This document shows positions 31,336 through 39,874 of a stretch of DNA of 39,874 nucleotides, piece after piece. Made by a program: the position numbers and the translations under genes. The notes beneath the pieces are model-generated. The model was not told the DNA's origin. It searched no databases and was given only the letters and a program-made list of their open reading frames with translations. The stretch lies in NCBI GenBank assembly GCA_025800285.1, contig JAOXRX010000102.1:1-39874 (forward strand). Direction: 5' to 3'. The DNA comes from Alphaproteobacteria bacterium. Its GTDB lineage: Bacteria > Pseudomonadota > Alphaproteobacteria > JAOXRX01. Position 1 is the stretch's first letter, and each line of letters begins with the position of its first letter.

Positions 31336-34300
31336 ATGTCTAATCTAATTATTACAATTTTAGGAATTGTTTTATTTGTTGTGTTGTCTGTGTCTGGAGT
31401 TATGTATGTTGACTCCAGAAGTGTTAGTGTTAGAGAAAATGAGTACTTAGTTAAATCAGGTATAAATCAATTAGTGTCAGATTATCATGTTTATAAGGTT
31501 AGAAGAAAAGAGTCTTTACCTGTTAACAATTGGAGCAGTTTTATAGAAGTGCCAAGAACTCCTGCTAACATGAGTTGGTCATATGGTTCTAAACCAGAGG
31601 GTATGTATTTCTGTTTGTCAGGAGAAATAAAAGATAGATATTTCTATGAAGATACAATAAAAATATTAGAGGATAGTTTTAACTCTGTGGTAGTTAGCAA
31701 TACTTGTGGAGAAACCTCTAATAATAAAAACTTTATGTTAGGAGATGCAAAAGCTTATACTGTTTGGGTGGATAGTACTTTTATTTCTGAAGGGTCTGAT
31801 ATAGAGAATAGCAATGTGTATGACTTCCAAGTTAAAATGATAGAAGTGGAGACAGGAAAAGAAATTAAGCTTCATGATAATCTTATTCTTCATAAGGGAT
31901 ATGATTTTTTAATAGATATAGAAATATCAGATTCTAGTGTTAAATCTACAGTTGAGCCAGTTAGTGATTTTGAAGCTGATTTTATATGTTTAGATAATTC
32001 TAAGGGATGTAATAATGGATTAAAGAGAAGGCTTAGAGTTAAATCTACATCTTTGTTTATGGATAGGGATTTAATATTAGATTTTGAAAACTCTAAAGGT
32101 AAAGTAAGAAAAATAATTCATTTAAAATCTATAGCAGCCTTTCAATGTGATGCTTTGGATCCTCTTGCTAATTTTGATAAAAGTGGAGACTTTTATCTTA
32201 TAGGAGGAACTCAAGGTTATAAAGTTGATGCAAAACTCCAGCTTTTATGTCTTTCTCAAAATCAAACTCCAGAAGTCTTAAATGCTAAATATAGATTGAT
32301 GTCAGATATAGACTTTGATATAAAACATAATTTAACAAAAACATATCAAAATGTTCAAGCAGTAGAGAATATAAATCAAACAGAAAGCTACCCATTTATT
32401 AAATCTATAAGCTCAACAGTTACCAGCAATGGAGAAGATTGGAATGGCGATGGGGCTATCGATGATATAAATACAGAAGGTTGGATGCCTCTAGGAGATT
32501 TTTCTAATGGAAGCAAACAGTTCTCTGGAGAGTTTGATGGAAACAATCATTATATTAAAAATATTTACTCAAAAAGAACAGCGGGATTTCAAGGTTTGTT
32601 TGGAGCTACACATACAAATTTTAAAGTTTATGATTTACAGGTTTTAGATTCTTATATAGAAAGCTCTGGTGATCAAATAGGGCTTTTGTCTGGTGAGGCA
32701 GATGGTGCAACAATATCTAATTGCTATGTGTCTGGTAATTTAGTTGGAAAAATCTCTAACTATGCGGGTGGGTTAATAGGGCATGTTGATGCTTCTTCAA
32801 AAATTTCTAATGTACATGTCCATGCTGATGTAGTTGTAAACTCAAATGCTTCTGCTTATGTGGGAGAGGTAATAGGTAATTTGCTGAATGGGAGTACTTT
32901 AAGTCAAGCATCTGCTAACGGAGATGTCTTTGCTAAAGCAAATACTCATGCTTTTGTTGGCGGTTTAGTCGGAGGATTTGCTACTAGTTTATCAAACAGT
33001 TATTCACTGGGTAGCGTTTATGGATATGCTTTAAATAATTATGCAATGGTTGGTGGTATATCAGGATGGAATACTCAGAATAATTTAACAATAGATAATT
33101 GCTATTCAAAAGCTCATGTCGGAGCATATACTTCTAAAAGCATATCATCTGCTGGTGGACTATATGGCGATGATAATTTAGGGGGGCTTATAATTAACAA
33201 TAGTTATGCTACAGGTAAAGTTTTAAGTTATAGTGTTGATGGTCCTGCTCGAGCTGGAGGTTTAGCAGGTGGTATGAATGCAACTAACTCTGAGATAAAT
33301 AATAGTTATGCTTATTGGGAGGTCGCTCCCAATGCTTATAGTGTTAATTCTTCAAAAGCAAATGGCGGTTTAATAGGTGTATCTCCTGCTGTAATAAATA
33401 ATGCAAATAATATATGTGAGTATGTAAGTGAATCTACCCCAACAAAATGTACTAAAGCTAATATAGCTTATATGCAAAGCTCTATAAAAGCAAATTGGAG
33501 CGATGATATTTGGGAGGATTTATCTAATGAGACTCCTAAGTTAGAGTGGGAAGTTAAAGGAGATGTGAATTCAGTATTTTCTTGGGGATGTAATCCTTCT
33601 AACCCTTTAGGAGGAATGGAAAAGGAGATTGTAGGGATAGATGAATATTATTTAATAGGGGGCTCTATGGGCTCATCAGCCAGAGCAAAAGAACATCTTT
33701 TGTGCTTATCTCAAAATCAAAATTCAGAAGTTCTTAATTCTAATTACAAGTTAACAGCAGATATAACTTTTGACAATGATTTTAGTATTTCTAAAAAATA
33801 TCAGGATATAAATAACAATATAAGCTCTATAAAAGATGAAAAGCATCCATTCTTACAAAATATAACGGTTACTCTTAGTTCTAATAATGAAGATTGGGAC
33901 GGTGATAGAGTCATTGATGGTCTTAATACTGAAGGATTTATTCCATTAGGTAACTATGCGGATGATTCTTCAAATCTATTTAAAGGAAAGTTTGAAGGAG
34001 GAAATCACTCTATTACTAACTTATATATAAATAGAGATTCAAAGAATTATCAAGGTTTATTTGGAGATATCGTTGGTCCAGGAGAAGTTAAAAACTTAAA
34101 TATTGTTAATGCATATATTAGAGGTAAAGATTCTATAGGTATTTTGAGTGGAAGATTATATTCTGCAAATGTTAATAATGTTAAAACTGACGGTCATATA
34201 AAATCAAGAGGATCTTCAGGTGGTATCATTGGAACAATGGACTCTAATGCAAAAATATCATCAAGTAACTCAGATGTATATATTTATTCCAATGAGGATG

Positions 34301-37300
34301 CTGATTCTCAATTTATAGGTGGTATTGTGGGCTCATCTTTTAATTCTACTCTGAGCAATAATAAATCTTCAGGTGATTTGCTTGCTATAGGAAGTATTGC
34401 AGGTAAATATAATTGGGGAGGTGGAATAACTGGATATTTGAGAAATACAACAGTGGATGGTTGTAGCTCATCGGTTAATGTTTTCTCTGCTAATCCAACC
34501 GCGAGTCATGGTTTTGCAGGAGGCATTTCAGGAGGATCTTATGCTTCTTCTAAAATATTAAATAGTAATAGCTCAGGGAATGTAGCTTCAGTTAATAATT
34601 ATGTTGGAGGAATAATAGGTTACTCCAACTCGTCTAGTATAGAGAACTGCCATGCTACAGGTGATATCGAAGGAAAAATTTATTATGTTGGTGGTTTGGT
34701 TGGCTATGCTTATAATACAGTAAATTTCAAAAACAGTTATGCTACAGGTAATGTAACTGGTAATAATAACTATGTGGGAGGAGCCGTAGGTAGAGCTTTT
34801 AAATCAAATCTAGAAAATATATATGCAACTGGTAATGTTATTGGTAATGGTTCATATATAGGGGGAATGGCAGGTTCTTTATCAAATGATTCTTCTGCTA
34901 GCGATTGTTATGCTGAAGGTAGTGTTAAGAATAATAAAAACTATCATACAGGAGGGTTAATAGGAGGAATATCTAATAATTCTACTGTTAGTGGATGTTA
35001 CTCTAAAGGGCAGGTTAGTACTGTCAATCATTATGCTGGAGGCTTAATAGGTTATGCCAATGGGTCAACTATTAGCGATTCTTATTCAGAAAGTATTGTT
35101 TTAGCTCCAGGCAAAAATTATGTTGGAGGGTTGATAGGTTATGCTAACGGAGCAACTATTAACTCTAGCTATGCTGTTGGTAATGTCTTGGGTGCATATA
35201 ATGTTGGTGGCTTAATTGGACCAATTAGGGGAAGTACAGTTAAAAATACATATGCAAAAGGTAAGGTTGTTGGATCATCTAGTAATGTTGGTGGTTTAAT
35301 CGGAGGTTTTGCCGATAGTAATACATTAGAAAACAGTTATGCTATAGGAGATGTTGTTGGAAGTGGTTATAAAAATGGAGCTCTTGTTGGTGGTCTTTAT
35401 AGTAGTAGTGGTAGTTTGATTATAAAGAAATCATATGCTGTAAATACTAGTTTAACAGCTATAGGAGACAGAGTGTTTGATAAATATAATTATTGCTCTG
35501 TTGGAGTTGATAAAGATTGTGATATTACCTATAATCCTTACTCTATAAAAGATGCTTGGGATGATAATATTTGGGAAGACTTGTTCGAGGAGGTTCCTAA
35601 ACTTGAGTGGCAGGAGGATGGGGATATATCTTCAGGATATGCTTGGTCTTGTAATTCTGCTGATCCTTTGTCTAATATAGATATAGATTCTGGATACTAT
35701 ATGATAGGTGGTATAAAGGGTAATGCTGCATTAGCAAAAAAACAATTAGTATGTTTATCAAATAATCAAAACTATAATGTGTTGTCATCAAACTATAAAT
35801 TAACAGCAAATATTGATTTTAAAGAAAATCCATCTGAAGAAGACTGGAATGGAGATGATTCTCCTGACGGGTCTTCTACTAATGGATGGAGTCCTATTGG
35901 TTATAATAGTAGTAATCGTTTTGTTGGAGCCTTTGATGGACAAGGTCATTATATAAAAAATTTATATATATCTAGTACAGGTGATAACAAGGGTTTATTT
36001 GGTCTTGTATCTGGAGCAATAATTAAAGATTTAGGTCTTTCTAATGTTAATATTAAAGGGAGAACTAATATAGGAGCTCTTGCGGGTCATATAACTAAAA
36101 GTACTTCTTCTGTTAGTGGAGTTTTAGTTAAAGGATCAATATCTGCAAGAGGTAATAACACAGGAGGGTTAATAGGTAATGTTAACTCTGGAGTAAGTGT
36201 TTTAAATAGTTATTCTGTAACAAATATCTCTTCAACAGGAAGTTATATAGGAGGACTTGTTGGTAAGATTTCAAACAATAGTAAAATTATTGATAGCTAT
36301 TCCTTATCAATAGTAAGTGGGGGCTCTATAGTGGGCGGCTTGTTAGGTGGCTCTGTGGCATCCTCAAGTAGTCAAGCAACTATAACCAATAGTTATGCTT
36401 ATTGGAGTACTGCTCCAAAAGGTAGTTCTAGAATAGGTGGTTTAGTTGGAAGTTCAGATAATATTCTTTTAAATAATAATTCAGATAAATGTGAGTATGT
36501 AGATGAATATACTCCTACTAGTTGCCCTGTTGCAGAGTTAACATATGAATATGGTAAGATTAAAAGTGGTTGGAGTGATGGTGTTTGGGAAAATTTATCA
36601 GATTTAACTCCTAAATTAGAGTGGGAAGTAGCCGGGGATATAAAATCTGTTATATCTGGCACATGGTTTTGTGATGCTTTAAATCCCGTATCTAATTTAG
36701 AAAGAGATGCTGATGGATATTATTTAATTGGAGGTAGCTTAGGAGATTCTGACTTAGCAAAAAAACAATTTTTATGTTTAAGTAATTATCAAAATAAGGC
36801 TTCATTAGAAAATGTATCATATAAGTTAAAAGCGGATATTAACTTTAATGTTAATCCTGCTTTAGAAGACTGGGATGGGGACGGTTCTCCAGATGGTACT
36901 AGTGCAGATGGTTGGTTTGCATTTGGTTTTTCTAGTAATGTAAGATTCAAAAATAGTGTTTTTGATGGTGAGGGCAATAAAATAAATAATCTATACATGA
37001 ACAATTCTTATTCTAATCAAGGATTGTTTGGATATGTTCTTAATTCTACTGTAAAGAATATTGCTTTAGTTAATGCAAATATTACAGCATTAAATAATGT
37101 TGGATCCTTAGTTGGTAACCTTAAAGGTTCGATAATAGAAAAAAGTTTTTCTTCAGGAACTATAAAAGGAAATGGAAATAAGGTGGGATCTTTAATTGGT
37201 AGAGCTTATGCTAATTCTAAAATATATGACAGCTATTCTTTTGGAATTGTGAGCGGTTCAGTTAGTATAGGAGGATTAATAGGCTCTTTAAAAAATGGAA

Positions 37301-38223
37301 GCCATGTTTATAACTCATATTCTAAAGCAAAAGTATCAGGTACAAAGAATGTAGCAGGAGTAATAGGTTCTTCTACAGCCAAGACCTCTAATAGAAATAG
37401 TGTAACAAATAGCTATTCTTATTGGAGTATAAAGCCTGTTGGTAACAGTAATATCGGAGGGCTTATAGGCAGGACTACAAATACATACATAAATAACCCG
37501 TATGATTTATGTGAATATTTAAAAGGTGAATCTCGTAAAATCTGCACTAGTGATAATGTTTTTGATATACATGCTGGCGAAGGAGTTTATTTAGATTTTG
37601 ATGGTTCTGATGATTATATATCTTTGCCGTTATTTGATCAAAGTTCAATAATTAAAATGAGAGCTACAGGTAAATTTAATTCAATTAATAATAAAACCTA
37701 TGAGACCATTGTTGCTTCAATTTCGTCCTCAAGTGGGGTTGTAAAGGGTGCTTGGTTGGGGTACAATGGTATAAGCGGTAAGTTTAAAGCTTATATAGGA
37801 GATAGTAGCAATTATGTGGAAACATCTTCAACATACTCTTTAAATGGAGTAAATTATTATGATGTAGAAGTTAGAGTTAGTGGCGGTAATTTTGCTATAT
37901 GGGTAAATGGAGAAAAAAACAGTATTGACAAATCGTTAGAAACAGTTAATAATCCTAATATAACAAGGATTGCCAAAGGAGATGGTGTCTCAGATGATCT
38001 AATGGCAGGTAAATTTGCTTTTGTAGAGTTAGAGTCTTCTAATAATCATAAAGTATATTTTGCAAATGAGAATGGAAAGTTTGAGGATTTAAATACAAAA
38101 TTAGAGTATAATAACTCTGGAAGTGGAAGTTTAACAGTTACTAATTTAGAGGGATGGGACTCTGGTATTTGGAATGATTTGAAAGTTACTCCAACTCCAA
38201 CTTTGAAAGTAATATATCATTAA
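31336..38223 (+). CDS. Giant membrane-anchored GLUG-repeat surface protein with LamG-like domain
   Basis: The product has 2295 residues. An N-terminal membrane helix (about 4-25) and a pilin-like domain to about 265 match the neighbouring gene product. Four blocks follow, each opening with a Cys-anchored C(N/D)..(D/N)P(L/V) segment and YYLIGG...LCLSQNQ (starts near residues 271, 752, 1439 and 1779). Each then has EDWDGDG..DG, FDG..H.I.NLYI and GLFG, then many GLUG motifs such as GGLIGYANGSTI alternating with NSYATGNV. Blocks end in W.DD.WEDL...PKLEW. GLUG repeats occur in extracellular adhesins. The fourth block is interrupted by a LamG-like domain (about 2085-2240, starting YLDFDGSDDYISLP). 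There is no leader of ordinary type IV pilin form. It is probably exposed on the cell surface. AGAGGA precedes the ATG. Confidence 0.88.
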   Translation: MSNLIITILGIVLFVVLSVSGVMYVDSRSVSVRENEYLVKSGINQLVSDYHVYKVRRKESLPVNNWSSFIEVPRTPANMSWSYGSKPEGMYFCLSGEIKDRYFYEDTIKILEDSFNSVVVSNTCGETSNNKNFMLGDAKAYTVWVDSTFISEGSDIENSNVYDFQVKMIEVETGKEIKLHDNLILHKGYDFLIDIEISDSSVKSTVEPVSDFEADFICLDNSKGCNNGLKRRLRVKSTSLFMDRDLILDFENSKGKVRKIIHLKSIAAFQCDALDPLANFDKSGDFYLIGGTQGYKVDAKLQLLCLSQNQTPEVLNAKYRLMSDIDFDIKHNLTKTYQNVQAVENINQTESYPFIKSISSTVTSNGEDWNGDGAIDDINTEGWMPLGDFSNGSKQFSGEFDGNNHYIKNIYSKRTAGFQGLFGATHTNFKVYDLQVLDSYIESSGDQIGLLSGEADGATISNCYVSGNLVGKISNYAGGLIGHVDASSKISNVHVHADVVVNSNASAYVGEVIGNLLNGSTLSQASANGDVFAKANTHAFVGGLVGGFATSLSNSYSLGSVYGYALNNYAMVGGISGWNTQNNLTIDNCYSKAHVGAYTSKSISSAGGLYGDDNLGGLIINNSYATGKVLSYSVDGPARAGGLAGGMNATNSEINNSYAYWEVAPNAYSVNSSKANGGLIGVSPAVINNANNICEYVSESTPTKCTKANIAYMQSSIKANWSDDIWEDLSNETPKLEWEVKGDVNSVFSWGCNPSNPLGGMEKEIVGIDEYYLIGGSMGSSARAKEHLLCLSQNQNSEVLNSNYKLTADITFDNDFSISKKYQDINNNISSIKDEKHPFLQNITVTLSSNNEDWDGDRVIDGLNTEGFIPLGNYADDSSNLFKGKFEGGNHSITNLYINRDSKNYQGLFGDIVGPGEVKNLNIVNAYIRGKDSIGILSGRLYSANVNNVKTDGHIKSRGSSGGIIGTMDSNAKISSSNSDVYIYSNEDADSQFIGGIVGSSFNSTLSNNKSSGDLLAIGSIAGKYNWGGGITGYLRNTTVDGCSSSVNVFSANPTASHGFAGGISGGSYASSKILNSNSSGNVASVNNYVGGIIGYSNSSSIENCHATGDIEGKIYYVGGLVGYAYNTVNFKNSYATGNVTGNNNYVGGAVGRAFKSNLENIYATGNVIGNGSYIGGMAGSLSNDSSASDCYAEGSVKNNKNYHTGGLIGGISNNSTVSGCYSKGQVSTVNHYAGGLIGYANGSTISDSYSESIVLAPGKNYVGGLIGYANGATINSSYAVGNVLGAYNVGGLIGPIRGSTVKNTYAKGKVVGSSSNVGGLIGGFADSNTLENSYAIGDVVGSGYKNGALVGGLYSSSGSLIIKKSYAVNTSLTAIGDRVFDKYNYCSVGVDKDCDITYNPYSIKDAWDDNIWEDLFEEVPKLEWQEDGDISSGYAWSCNSADPLSNIDIDSGYYMIGGIKGNAALAKKQLVCLSNNQNYNVLSSNYKLTANIDFKENPSEEDWNGDDSPDGSSTNGWSPIGYNSSNRFVGAFDGQGHYIKNLYISSTGDNKGLFGLVSGAIIKDLGLSNVNIKGRTNIGALAGHITKSTSSVSGVLVKGSISARGNNTGGLIGNVNSGVSVLNSYSVTNISSTGSYIGGLVGKISNNSKIIDSYSLSIVSGGSIVGGLLGGSVASSSSQATITNSYAYWSTAPKGSSRIGGLVGSSDNILLNNNSDKCEYVDEYTPTSCPVAELTYEYGKIKSGWSDGVWENLSDLTPKLEWEVAGDIKSVISGTWFCDALNPVSNLERDADGYYLIGGSLGDSDLAKKQFLCLSNYQNKASLENVSYKLKADINFNVNPALEDWDGDGSPDGTSADGWFAFGFSSNVRFKNSVFDGEGNKINNLYMNNSYSNQGLFGYVLNSTVKNIALVNANITALNNVGSLVGNLKGSIIEKSFSSGTIKGNGNKVGSLIGRAYANSKIYDSYSFGIVSGSVSIGGLIGSLKNGSHVYNSYSKAKVSGTKNVAGVIGSSTAKTSNRNSVTNSYSYWSIKPVGNSNIGGLIGRTTNTYINNPYDLCEYLKGESRKICTSDNVFDIHAGEGVYLDFDGSDDYISLPLFDQSSIIKMRATGKFNSINNKTYETIVASISSSSGVVKGAWLGYNGISGKFKAYIGDSSNYVETSSTYSLNGVNYYDVEVRVSGGNFAIWVNGEKNSIDKSLETVNNPNITRIAKGDGVSDDLMAGKFAFVELESSNNHKVYFANENGKFEDLNTKLEYNNSGSGSLTVTNLEGWDSGIWNDLKVTPTPTLKVIYH

Positions 38224-38239
38224 TGAAAAGGAGAAATTA

Positions 38240-39514
38240 ATGGCTAATTTAATAATAACAATGATGGCTATAGCCTTATTTGTAGTCCTGTCTTTATTTG
38301 GAGTTTTTGAAATCAATCCTGATATTGTACATAGTGTTGAAACTGAAGAAATTATTGAATCGGGATTTGTTGATTTAGTTGCTGATTATCATGCTTATAA
38401 AATAAATAATAATGATAGTGATCTAAAAGAAGCTAACTGGACTAATTTTATAAATGTTCCTGCCGCACCTATAAACACAGCTTGGTCTTATGGGTCAACA
38501 CTTAATGGTAATTATTTTTGTTTGTCTGGAGTTATGAATAGCTCTCAAGATTTTAGCAATACAAGCACTTTACTTAAAAGTAATTTTAACACTGTTTTTG
38601 TAAATAATAATTGTGGAGCTACAAGTGATGATACAGGCTATATAAATGGAGCTGCAAAAGCCTTTACTATTTGGTTAGATAGTGATTATATCTCTGAGGG
38701 TAGTGTTATAAATAATGATAATGTTTATAAATTGTCAGTAGATTTAAAAGATGAAGATAGTGGTTTAAGTATTGCTCATGGAGGAAGTATTTCTTTTTAT
38801 AAGAATACAGATGTTTTTATTGAAATAGATCTATCTAAAGATGGTGTGGTTGCAAGCCATAGTAATGTAGCTGATACAAATATTGCTTTTGTATGTGCGG
38901 ATGGTAGCGATGGTTGTAACTCGGGAGCAAATAGAAGAATTAAAATCAATGCTAGTGAAGTTTATGAAAACAGAAAGTTAACATTAACATTTGATTACAA
39001 TGGCTATTCTTTAGTGAGGGATATATATTTGAGTGCTATTGACTTGGTTAAAGTTACAGAAGAGCATGTTATTAATAATGGCAATTATAGCACACATAAT
39101 ATTTATTATAGTAATTTGCCAGTTAAGTATCAAAATATAATACACTCCTCTTATTTTGCTGGAGGGTATTCGTATAATGTTGTTAATGTATATAATATAA
39201 ATACAACAAATAAAAACAACATAAAATTGAATTTAGAGAATTTAAGCTTATTACAAATGCCTATGGGGAAAACATATCATGGGTTGCAAGTCCCAACATA
39301 TGAGGGTTCTGAGGATTGCTTAATTATAAATGGAGCTGGTGGAGCATTATCAGATGTTAATATTCCTAATTATGGTGATAAAACATTTACATATAATACT
39401 ATAGCTGAGGCTGAAAACATTGAGATAATATATGTAAGTACTAATGATGATTATAGCGATGAGGATATTCATAATGTTTTTTATGTTATCAATATAAATA
39501 TAATAAAAGATTAA
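38240..39514 (+). CDS. Paralogous membrane-anchored surface protein
   Basis: The 424-residue protein repeats the N-terminal domain of its giant neighbour. The membrane helix MANLIITMMAIALFVVLSLFG is matched by MSNLIITILGIVLFVVLSVSG there. Further matches are SWSYGS.P.G.YFCLSG, a conserved Cys pair, and AKA(Y/F)T(V/I)W.DS..ISEGS. Similarity runs to about residue 265. The C-terminal 160 residues are unrelated: no GLUG motif, Asn/Tyr-rich, with one Cys. It follows the giant gene after 16 nt with AAAAGGAG as ribosome-binding site, so the two form an operon. It may be a partner or minor subunit in the same surface structure. No enzyme motif is seen. Confidence 0.82.
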   Translation: MANLIITMMAIALFVVLSLFGVFEINPDIVHSVETEEIIESGFVDLVADYHAYKINNNDSDLKEANWTNFINVPAAPINTAWSYGSTLNGNYFCLSGVMNSSQDFSNTSTLLKSNFNTVFVNNNCGATSDDTGYINGAAKAFTIWLDSDYISEGSVINNDNVYKLSVDLKDEDSGLSIAHGGSISFYKNTDVFIEIDLSKDGVVASHSNVADTNIAFVCADGSDGCNSGANRRIKINASEVYENRKLTLTFDYNGYSLVRDIYLSAIDLVKVTEEHVINNGNYSTHNIYYSNLPVKYQNIIHSSYFAGGYSYNVVNVYNINTTNKNNIKLNLENLSLLQMPMGKTYHGLQVPTYEGSEDCLIINGAGGALSDVNIPNYGDKTFTYNTIAEAENIEIIYVSTNDDYSDEDIHNVFYVININIIKD

Positions 39515-39574
39515 TGATAAAGTAACCTTGATTATAATTGATTTAAATTAGTTCTATTATTCTTATTTTTTTCT

Positions 39575-39677
39575 AGTTATTCTGAACAAAGTGAAGAATC
39601 TTTTCATGCTTGTGTAATCTTAATTTACATCCAGTAGCACAAAGAGATTCTTCTTCGCTCTGCTCATCAGAATGACC
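39575..39677. repeat. Inverted-repeat element C1
   Basis: AGTTATTCTGA at the left and TCAGAATGACC at the right are decayed copies of the terminal repeat seen in B1. The core AATCTTTTCATGCTTGTG...AGTAGCACAAAGAGATTC is close to B1 and B2. Its right arm is the inverse complement of the left arm of B1. In the 325-nt gap after the last complete gene I see C1, C2, a hairpin and the start of a new gene. Confidence 0.78.
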
Positions 39678-39694
39678 GACTGGGGAAATGATAT

Positions 39695-39764
39695 TGTCAT
39701 TTTGAGCGACTATAAGGAGTCGAAAAATCTTTTAACCATGCTATATTATTATATTGTCATTCTT
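39695..39764. repeat. Inverted-repeat element C2, truncated
   Basis: TGTCATTTTGAGCGACTATA and the following arm to AATCTTTT (39695-39733) equal the left part of B2. The core then breaks down and a lone TGTCATTCTT end appears at 39755-39764. The spacer before it (CTGGGGAAATGATAT) is the same as between B1 and B2, so C1-spacer-C2 and B1-spacer-B2 are copies of one compound unit. Confidence 0.7.
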
Positions 39765-39792
39765 GTAGATGTTAAATAATTCGTGGACAGTT

Positions 39793-39824
39793 TTCGTTAA
39801 ATATAAGAAGATGAATTTAACGAA
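39793..39824 (+). repeat. Hairpin before the last gene
   Basis: TTCGTTAAAT (39793-39802) pairs perfectly with ATTTAACGAA (39815-39824), directly before AAGGAAAGG. It could hide the ribosome-binding site or mark the end region of an insertion element. Confidence 0.6.
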
Positions 39825-39839
39825 GGAAAGGAACGAATA

Positions 39840-39874
39840 ATGAGCATAAAGTTAAAGAATTCACAAGACGAAAC
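39840..39874 (+). CDS. Start of a gene running off the window, perhaps an IS orfA
   Basis: ATG at 39840 follows GGAAAGGAACGAATA and opens a frame MSIKLKNSQDE that is uninterrupted to the window end. Only 11 codons are visible, so no family can be named. Its position after a truncated repeat element and an end-like GTGGACAGTTTTCG sequence, with a hairpin over the ribosome-binding site, would suit the first ORF of an insertion sequence. That is a weak inference. Confidence 0.4.
   Translation, partial: MSIKLKNSQDE

Noticed and set aside
32700-37450. CRISPR-like or tandem DNA repeats
   Set aside because: The short recurring segments are GLUG protein motifs in one open frame. At the DNA level they are diverged and irregularly spaced, with no constant repeat-spacer pattern.

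Overview
The window looks like a low-GC (roughly 30%) alphaproteobacterial chromosome segment. The 3' end of the 23S rRNA and the 5S rRNA are bacterial and proteobacterial in character. Several pairings and families also fit Alphaproteobacteria: efp next to a SuhB-family gene, an OmpA-like/MotA-like pair upstream of dnaJ, a DUF3971/AsmA-type envelope protein, and a rpmI-rplT...pheS...pheT order. The very low GC, an archaeal/vacuolar-type ATPase and huge GLUG-repeat surface proteins suggest a host- or gut-associated uncultured lineage. That placement is inference, because the 16S gene is not in the window.

Layout. 1-750: end of a ribosomal RNA operon (23S, 5S, terminator). 760-2790: a small membrane protein, ruvX and efp, then a palindromic repeat pair and a terminator. 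2890-9870: a SuhB-like protein that has lost its catalytic residues, a coupled three-gene envelope module (OmpA-like periplasmic protein, MotA/ExbB-like channel, MotB-like coiled-coil protein), dnaJ and a large AsmA-like protein. 9880-17290: a strong promoter, rpmI-rplT, an ABC exporter, pheS, a prolyl-iminopeptidase-like hydrolase, pheT and a strong terminator. 17400-17660: a tandem pair of inverted-repeat elements. 17810-18790: a gene probably split by a frameshift. 18790-21210 (minus): a U32 peptidase/tRNA hydroxylase-family gene and an orphan YejE-type permease. 21340-23460: a DsbC/DsbG-like protein, an unknown protein and a lytic transglycosylase. 23450-31200 (minus): a V-type ATPase operon B-(small secreted protein)-D-I-K-E-DUF2764-A. 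31330-39510: two paralogous membrane-anchored surface proteins, one of 2295 residues with four GLUG blocks and a LamG-like domain. 39570-39874: more repeat elements and the start of a further gene, perhaps an insertion sequence.

How it works together. The first half is mostly housekeeping translation, folding and envelope maintenance, with accessory genes inserted into conserved ribosomal/synthetase clusters. The V-ATPase carries a Na+-type ion-site signature in its rotor subunit, so it may couple to a sodium gradient. The right end is devoted to cell-surface display. The non-coding gaps hold a family of ~90-120 bp inverted-repeat elements whose arms look mosaic, and a separate palindromic motif shared between the efp downstream region and the pheT terminator loop.

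Most notable leads: the SuhB pseudoenzyme, the split MotB-like module, the circularly permuted V-ATPase gene order, the leaderless ruvX promoter, the mosaic-arm repeats, and the giant GLUG protein that shares its N-terminal domain with its neighbour.
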